Source of the DNA: Candidatus Latescibacterota bacterium
Lineage (GTDB): Bacteria; Latescibacterota; UBA2968; UBA8231
Length of the DNA: 11,824 bases
Assembly (NCBI GenBank): GCA_022825185.1
Contig: JAJDYK010000225.1
Location: forward strand, 1 to 11,824
Reading direction: 5' to 3'
In this document: positions 7,619 through 11,824 of the stretch, in pieces
Numbering within the stretch: position 1 is the stretch's first letter
Layout of the letters: every line of letters starts with the position of its first letter
Translations under genes and position numbers: made by a program
Notes under the pieces: generated by a model
What the model was told of the DNA's origin: nothing
What the model saw: the letters and a program-made list of their open reading frames with translations, nothing else
Databases searched by the model: none

Positions 7619-9157
7619 GTGAAGTGGTTTAATGGCGTGCTATGGCTGGCATGGATAACGGCCCTTGGCTGCGGTGGTACGCGAGAAGAAGCGCCTGTAG
7701 TACAGGAAAAGGAAGACCCGCGCGCGATAGAGCTGAGTTATTTAGATCGCATTCGCGCCGATTCCAGCGACGTAGCAGCGCACTACGAACTGGGGGCGTT
7801 CTATCTAGAACACGCCGTGTATGGAGAAGCACTGCGATATTTCAGTGAGACCTTCCGCATCGACTCGCTGCACGTACGTGCGTTGCTGGGAGCTGGCGAA
7901 GTCATGACCCGACAAGGCGAGCTAGAACGGGCGTTGGCCGTCTATCGCAAGGCCATTGCCCTCGCGCCCGACAGCGCTGCGGTCTATCGCCAGCTCGGCC
8001 AACTCTATTTGCGCACAGACGACGATGACAGGGCGCGAGCGACGTTTGCAAAAGCGCTGCAATTGGCACCCGATCACGCTCCAGATCACTACAATTTAGG
8101 TGTGGCACATGCCCGCGATCACGACTACAAGACCGCAGCCCAGCACATGCAGCGAGCACTGGAAATAGACCCCGAATACGCGCTGGTGTACTACAGTCTA
8201 GCGGATATGTACTGTGCCAAGATGGGGCAATGCGAACGGGCTGTGGATATGGCGCGAAAAGCCGTTAAAATAGAACCTAGGCACGCGCGTTACCGCACGG
8301 CGTTAGGGCGCATCTTCATGCGGTTAAATCGCCACGAAGAAGCGGAGGCGGCCTTTCGCGCGGCCATCGAGCGCGATTCAGCTTATGTAGAGGCGCTAAA
8401 TGGACTGGGGATGGTGCTCGCCCGCCAGGGCAAAGAGGCCGCAGCGGCCGCTGTGCTCGAGCAAAGCATCGCCCTAGACCCCGCCTATCCAGAAGCGCAC
8501 TTGACCCTGTCCAAAGTGTACATGAAGCAGGGAAAGGCAGAGGAAGGGCAGAGGCAAATCGAGATGTTCAAGCGCCTTGATCCACATTTTGGTACCATTC
8601 GCGATCAGCGTTTGCGTCTCAAAGGCCACGCCGACGATGCCGTAGCTCGCTATAACTTGGGCGTGATCTACGCGAAATTAGGTTTTGCTGAAATGGCTGC
8701 TCAAGAGTACAAAGCCTCGCTGAAGATCAATCCCGCCCAGATACAGGCCTGGCAGAATTTGGGCACGGCCTATATGCGGCTGCAGCGGGTTGACGAGGCC
8801 ATCACAGCCTATCGCCAAGCCCTAACTTTAGACGAGGGCTATGCGCTGGCGTGGTTTAATCTCGGCAACGCCTATTTGATGAAAGACTATCCGGTGCAGG
8901 CGCGCTCGGCCTATGAGCGCGCTTTGGCAATAAAGGAAAACTACGTCGATGCAATAAACGGCCTAGGTAATGCCAAGCTGCGCGAAGGCAATGCCCGGGA
9001 GGCTATCGACGATTTTAAAGCGGTTTTGCGAACTGATTCTACCTATGTCGGTGCCCATTATAGTTTGGCCGTGGCCTACCGAGAAGTGGGAGACTCACTC
9101 GCGGCGCAGCAGCAGATACGCCTTTTCGCTCGCAAGCAAAAAGAGCGCACTCAGTGA
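7619..9157 (+). CDS. TPR-repeat lipoprotein (about 13 repeats)
   Basis: This 512-residue protein starts at GTG 7619, behind AAGGA at 7604-7608. Its N-terminus is hydrophobic and ends in the lipobox TALGC (Cys18), followed by a short charged linker. From about residue 52 to the C-terminus it is built of about 13 tetratricopeptide repeats of 34 residues, such as YNLGVAHARDHDYKTAAQHM and WFNLGNAYLMKDYPVQARSA. The G/A and Y/F positions and the helix-ending DP or P between repeats are well kept. A roughly 15-residue break (near residues 325-340, RDQRLRLKGHAD) splits the array into groups of eight and five. TPR solenoids bind partner proteins; the likely partner is the UnbV-family lipoprotein 21 bases upstream, an inference from adjacency and from the frequency of this pairing. 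No catalytic domain is present. The product is probably anchored in the periplasm or outer membrane. Confidence 0.9.
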   Translation: MKWFNGVLWLAWITALGCGGTREEAPVVQEKEDPRAIELSYLDRIRADSSDVAAHYELGAFYLEHAVYGEALRYFSETFRIDSLHVRALLGAGEVMTRQGELERALAVYRKAIALAPDSAAVYRQLGQLYLRTDDDDRARATFAKALQLAPDHAPDHYNLGVAHARDHDYKTAAQHMQRALEIDPEYALVYYSLADMYCAKMGQCERAVDMARKAVKIEPRHARYRTALGRIFMRLNRHEEAEAAFRAAIERDSAYVEALNGLGMVLARQGKEAAAAAVLEQSIALDPAYPEAHLTLSKVYMKQGKAEEGQRQIEMFKRLDPHFGTIRDQRLRLKGHADDAVARYNLGVIYAKLGFAEMAAQEYKASLKINPAQIQAWQNLGTAYMRLQRVDEAITAYRQALTLDEGYALAWFNLGNAYLMKDYPVQARSAYERALAIKENYVDAINGLGNAKLREGNAREAIDDFKAVLRTDSTYVGAHYSLAVAYREVGDSLAAQQQIRLFARKQKERTQ

Positions 9158-9176
9158 GATGTGAACTCGCCGCAAT

Positions 9177-9181
9177 GGAGG
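9177..9181 (+). promoter_or_regulatory. Ribosome binding site that fixes the start at 9187
   Basis: GGAGG lies 5 bases before the ATG at 9187. It favours this start over the in-frame GTG at 9154, which overlaps the stop of the TPR gene and has no comparable signal upstream. Confidence 0.75.
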
Positions 9182-9186
9182 TACTT

Positions 9187-9453
9187 ATGAAACGCTGGAA
9201 TTTTGTGGGCTGTGCAGTCATGGCCCTGCTGTGGACTAGCTGTGCGACACTCTCTCAGCTCGAAGCAAAGCGCATCGATATTAATACGGCCTCGCGCTCA
9301 CAACTAGAAACGCTACCCGGGATAGGGCCGGCAGTGGCGCAGAGGATAATTGAGGGCCGCCCCTATCACAATGTAAAAGGCTTGCTCAACATAAAGGGCA
9401 TTGATATGCAGCGCCTAAAGGACATCGAACCCTATATAACTGTCGTCAAGTAG
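9187..9453 (+). CDS. ComEA-like helix-hairpin-helix protein with signal peptide (possible lipoprotein)
   Basis: This small protein of 88 residues has an N-terminal charged-hydrophobic segment (MKRW, then VGCAVMALLW) ending in TSC at Cys19. That is an imperfect lipobox, so either lipid anchoring or a retained membrane segment is likely. Residues about 30-88 form a tandem helix-hairpin-helix unit of the ComEA type. IDINTAS is followed by LETLPGIGPAVAQRII (hairpin near 43-51) and then a second hairpin, LLNIKGIDMQRLKDI (about 66-80), ending in ITVVK. In ComEA this unit binds double-stranded DNA without sequence specificity during DNA uptake. Here it lies in an envelope-protein operon rather than beside comEC or pilus genes, so a competence role is not established. 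It could instead be a small DNA- or protein-binding envelope factor. The gap to the TPR gene is 29 bases. Confidence 0.85.
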   Translation: MKRWNFVGCAVMALLWTSCATLSQLEAKRIDINTASRSQLETLPGIGPAVAQRIIEGRPYHNVKGLLNIKGIDMQRLKDIEPYITVVK

Positions 9454-9462
9454 CTATGAAAT

Positions 9463-9470
9463 GGAGGAGG
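9463..9470 (+). promoter_or_regulatory. Ribosome binding site that fixes the start at 9476
   Basis: GGAGGAGG lies 5 bases before the ATG at 9476. The in-frame ATG at 9461 overlaps this signal and would place it inside the coding region, so 9476 is the better start. Confidence 0.75.
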
Positions 9471-9475
9471 ACAAA

Positions 9476-10789
9476 ATGAGCGATGAAAGCATCGGCCGAG
9501 CCGAAGACGCGGTGAACAGCAATTCGCGGCCATCGGATTTGAAGATCACCGATATGCGGCTGGCCGTGGTGTGCAGCAACTACGACTATCCAATCATTCG
9601 CATCGACACCAACCAAGACATCTACGGCATCGGTGAGGTGCGCGACGCCGGGCACAAGGAAGACGCGCTGCAGTACAAAAGCCAACTGCTGGGGCAGAAT
9701 CCGTGCAATATCGACATGATTTTCCGCTCAATAAAGCAGTTTGGCAACTGGGGGCGCTCGGGCGGCGGCGTGTCGGGCATCGAGCTGGCGCTGTGGGATC
9801 TGATCGGCAAAGTCTATGGCGTACCCTGCTATCAGTTTTTGGGCGGCAAATACCGCGACAAAGTGCGCCTGTACGCCGACACGCCCGAGCCGGAAGAACC
9901 GACTCCGACAGCTTATGCCGAGCGGGTGAAGGGACGCATGGACCTAGGGCTGACCTTTATCAAATTCGACATCCGCATGCCGCGCTACGACGAGCGCCAG
10001 AACTATCTAATCGGTACGCCGACAAAGCACGAATACGGCGGCATTCGCAGCCGACAAAAAGCGCCGGGCACTGGCCAAGGTACCAAACTCACCGACGCCG
10101 GCATCGCGCGTATGGCCGAGGTGGTAGCGGCGGTGCGCGAGGCGGTGGGCTGGGACATCTCGCTGTGCACCGATCACTTCGGGCACGGCATGATGACCGC
10201 CAAGGAGGTCATCCGCCTAGGGCACGCAGTGGAGCCCTACGGCCTAGCGTGGCTGGAAGATCCGATGCCGTGGTGGGACATTGCGGGGCACAAGCGGGTC
10301 ACCGATGCCATCAACGTACCCACTGCCGCCGGTGAAGAGCTGTATTTGTGGGACGGCTTCCGCGAGATGATCGAGACGCGCGCTGTCGATATCATCCACC
10401 CCGATCTGCTGACCTCGGGCGGCATGTTGGAGACCAAAAAGATCGCCGACTACGCCGAGCGCTACGGCCTGCCCACAGCGCTGCACTTTGCTGGTTCGCC
10501 CATCGCCTTTATGGCCAACCTGCACTGCGCGGCAGCCATTCCGAGCTTTGTGGCATTGGAGCACCACGGCTTAGATCTGCCCTTCTGGGAAGGACTGGTG
10601 ACGGGCCTGCCCGCCGACTATATCGAAGACGGCTATGTGGCCGTGCCGGAAAAACCCGGTCTGGGCGTAGATCTCAACTACGAGGGCATCAAGGCGAATC
10701 TGCGCTTCCCGGGGCTATTTGAGCCGACAGACGAATGGAACAACCCCAAACTCGACTTCTGGCAGCCCGACCGCTGCTGGGACAAATAA
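9476..10789 (+). CDS. Enolase-superfamily acid-sugar dehydratase (mandelate racemase/mannonate dehydratase-like)
   Basis: This 437-residue soluble protein belongs to the mandelate racemase/muconate lactonizing enzyme group of the enolase superfamily. The N-terminal capping domain (about residues 22-140) has YGIGEVRD, GGGVSGIELALWDLIGK and LGGKYRDKV. The barrel supplies the three metal ligands expected: D233 in CTDHFGHG, E261 in WLEDPMP and E287 in AAGEELY. It also has the Asp-His dyad D310 (HPDLLTSGG) and H337 (LHFAGSP), and E362 in ALEHHG. The His residues next to D233 (H234, H237) recall the acid/base His of acid-sugar dehydratases such as mannonate and galactonate dehydratases. The family reaction is Mg-dependent abstraction of the alpha proton of a sugar acid and loss of water, giving a 2-keto-3-deoxy acid. 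Specificity cannot be assigned. The DapA-like gene 19 bases downstream would act next on such a product. Confidence 0.88.
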   Translation: MSDESIGRAEDAVNSNSRPSDLKITDMRLAVVCSNYDYPIIRIDTNQDIYGIGEVRDAGHKEDALQYKSQLLGQNPCNIDMIFRSIKQFGNWGRSGGGVSGIELALWDLIGKVYGVPCYQFLGGKYRDKVRLYADTPEPEEPTPTAYAERVKGRMDLGLTFIKFDIRMPRYDERQNYLIGTPTKHEYGGIRSRQKAPGTGQGTKLTDAGIARMAEVVAAVREAVGWDISLCTDHFGHGMMTAKEVIRLGHAVEPYGLAWLEDPMPWWDIAGHKRVTDAINVPTAAGEELYLWDGFREMIETRAVDIIHPDLLTSGGMLETKKIADYAERYGLPTALHFAGSPIAFMANLHCAAAIPSFVALEHHGLDLPFWEGLVTGLPADYIEDGYVAVPEKPGLGVDLNYEGIKANLRFPGLFEPTDEWNNPKLDFWQPDRCWDK

Positions 10790-10808
10790 CTACAAGAAAG
10801 GATGAACA

Positions 10809-11720
10809 ATGGAGCGCTTTGACGACATGAAGGGGATCTTCGGCCTGCTGCCGACGCCGTACAGGGAAGACCTCGAAATTCACATCGACGACCTGAAGAA
10901 GGTAGCCAATTTCTGCTGCGAGAGCGGCCAGCACGGCATCGTCTGGCCGGTGATGGTCGGGGAGTTTTGGTTTTTGGGCGAGGAGGAGCGGATCCGGGGG
11001 CTGGACGCGGTCCTGGAGGAAGTCAACGGACGCCTGCCCGTAGTCTTCGGCTGTTCCGGGATCTCGGTGCCGCAGGTGCTGCTCTACGCGCGGGCAGCGC
11101 AAAAAGCTGGGGCGGATTCGATTATCGCCATGACGCCGGCGCGCACTGACGCGGCCACGGCGATGGACATGTACCGGCGCTTGGCCGGGGTGTTCGACGG
11201 ACCGATCATGGTGCAAAACGCCGACATGTACGCGCCGTTGCGCGGCGAGCAAGTGGCGCAACTAGTCGACGAGATTCCACAGGTTGAATACGTCAAGGAG
11301 GAGCGGCAGCCCGGCCCTAAGCACATCGCCGAGGTGGCCGAGATGGTTGGCGACCGGGTCAAGTGCATCTTCGGTGGGGCGGCGGGAAAATTTTTGCCCG
11401 ATGAGATGCGCCGTGGTGCCAACGGCAATATGCCAGCCTGCGAATTGGCCGATGTGCTGGCCAAAATCACCGAGCTGTGGTGGGCCGGGCAGGAGGAGGA
11501 AGCGCGCGCAATGCACCGTCGCCTATTGCCGCTGCTCATTCTCGAAAACCACCCCTTTATGCGCTATATCCTCAAGCGCCGAGGGGTGTTCAGCACGCTG
11601 GTGGAACGGGCACCGGCAGGCAAGCTGGCGCTGGACGAGGGCGACAAGCGGGAGATTGAAACTCTGCTGGAGACAATCACGGGGGATATCGAGTCGTTTC
11701 CGATATTGCCGGAGCACTAA
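10809..11720 (+). CDS. DapA-family (dihydrodipicolinate synthase/KDG aldolase-like) lyase
   Basis: This 303-residue protein has the usual length for the DapA/N-acetylneuraminate lyase TIM-barrel superfamily. AAAGGA at 10797-10802 lies 6 bases before the ATG. It opens with GIFGLLPTPYRED, keeps the Schiff-base lysine K163 in EYVKEER, and has IFGGAAGKFLPDEM and GANGNMPACELADV, where the family has its GGxGxI-like and GAxGxI-like segments. Two catalytic-site motifs differ from classical DapA: the GTTGE segment reads VMVGE, and the tyrosine normally in YNVP is replaced by Q136 (VQNAD). This argues against lysine biosynthesis and for a sugar-acid or related aldolase/dehydratase. The preceding acid-sugar dehydratase supports that, since 2-keto-3-deoxy acids are typical substrates. 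The exact reaction is not determined. The next gene starts 21 bases downstream. Confidence 0.87.
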   Translation: MERFDDMKGIFGLLPTPYREDLEIHIDDLKKVANFCCESGQHGIVWPVMVGEFWFLGEEERIRGLDAVLEEVNGRLPVVFGCSGISVPQVLLYARAAQKAGADSIIAMTPARTDAATAMDMYRRLAGVFDGPIMVQNADMYAPLRGEQVAQLVDEIPQVEYVKEERQPGPKHIAEVAEMVGDRVKCIFGGAAGKFLPDEMRRGANGNMPACELADVLAKITELWWAGQEEEARAMHRRLLPLLILENHPFMRYILKRRGVFSTLVERAPAGKLALDEGDKREIETLLETITGDIESFPILPEH

Positions 11721-11727
11721 GTCGTAT

Positions 11728-11733
11728 AAGGAG
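11728..11733 (+). promoter_or_regulatory. Ribosome binding site for the gene starting at 11742
   Basis: AAGGAG lies 8 bases before the ATG at 11742. An ATG at 11734 in another frame stops after 13 codons, so 11742 is the credible start. Confidence 0.7.
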
Positions 11734-11741
11734 ATGGGACG

Positions 11742-11824
11742 ATGCCTGAAGACAGAGCATGGCAAGAGACGCTGATTAAAAAGAACGGGACGTACCACAT
11801 TGAGTTCGATGGGCGGCTCTTCCT
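11742..11824 (+). CDS. Unidentified gene, 5' end only (3' partial)
   Basis: An open frame starts at ATG 11742 and runs off the end of the window; only 27 codons are visible. They begin MPEDRAWQET and continue KKNGTYHIEFDGRLF. No signal peptide is seen, so the product is probably cytoplasmic. Its 21-base spacing and good ribosome binding site place it in the same operon as the DapA-like and acid-sugar dehydratase genes, so it may belong to the same catabolic pathway. The visible part is too short to assign a family. Confidence 0.6.
   Translation, partial: MPEDRAWQETLIKKNGTYHIEFDGRLF

Noticed and set aside
9461..9475. ATG at 9461 as the start of the enolase-superfamily gene
   Set aside because: It overlaps the GGAGGAGG ribosome binding site that serves the ATG at 9476.
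10809..11720. Calling this gene dapA of lysine biosynthesis
   Set aside because: The GTTGE and Tyr motifs are changed and the neighbour is an acid-sugar dehydratase, so a catabolic lyase is more likely.

Overview
The window is a densely packed, entirely plus-strand stretch of bacterial DNA, moderately GC-rich by eye. It holds nine genes: the first lacks its start, the last lacks its end, and the gaps between genes are only about 19 to 46 bases. No RNA gene, insertion sequence, CRISPR array or convincing terminator is visible, and no gene-free stretch reaches 300 bases. The gene content suggests an uncultured lineage of the FCB/PVC type (for example Latescibacterota- or Poribacteria-like). It includes surface proteins with 'VTPNGDG-ND' FlgD-like C-terminal modules, a CRTAC1/UnbV FG-GAP lipoprotein beside a TPR lipoprotein, and an enolase-superfamily plus DapA-family sugar-acid pair. 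This placement is inference from gene style only.

Region 1 (1-5808) is a cell-surface block. Two consecutive secreted proteins share the same roughly 220-residue C-terminal half: a beta-rich module followed by a FlgD/T9SS-like C-terminal domain. The second also carries two discoidin-like (F5/8 type C) domains. A third, 884-residue exported protein follows. It resembles an outer-membrane or surface beta-structure with a cluster of Asp/Asn-rich, calcium-loop-like segments in its middle, and I do not recognise its family.

Region 2 (5855-9453) continues with three exported proteins: a seven-bladed FG-GAP/VCBS propeller with an ASPIC/UnbV domain (predicted lipoprotein), a lipoprotein made almost wholly of about 13 TPR repeats, and an 88-residue ComEA-like helix-hairpin-helix protein with its own signal peptide. 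Six consecutive genes therefore appear to encode envelope or exported products.

Region 3 (9476 to the end) switches to cytoplasmic metabolism. It holds an enolase-superfamily acid-sugar dehydratase, a DapA-family lyase/aldolase with the Schiff-base lysine but altered GTTGE and Tyr motifs, and the first 27 codons of a further gene. The plausible joint role is dehydration of an aldonic or uronic-derived acid sugar to a 2-keto-3-deoxy acid, followed by cleavage or further conversion. The substrate cannot be read from the sequence.

The strongest leads for novelty are the shared C-terminal module of the first two proteins with their unrecognised large partner, the secreted ComEA-like lipoprotein, and the atypical active site of the DapA-like enzyme. 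Nothing here is demonstrably a new system from sequence alone.
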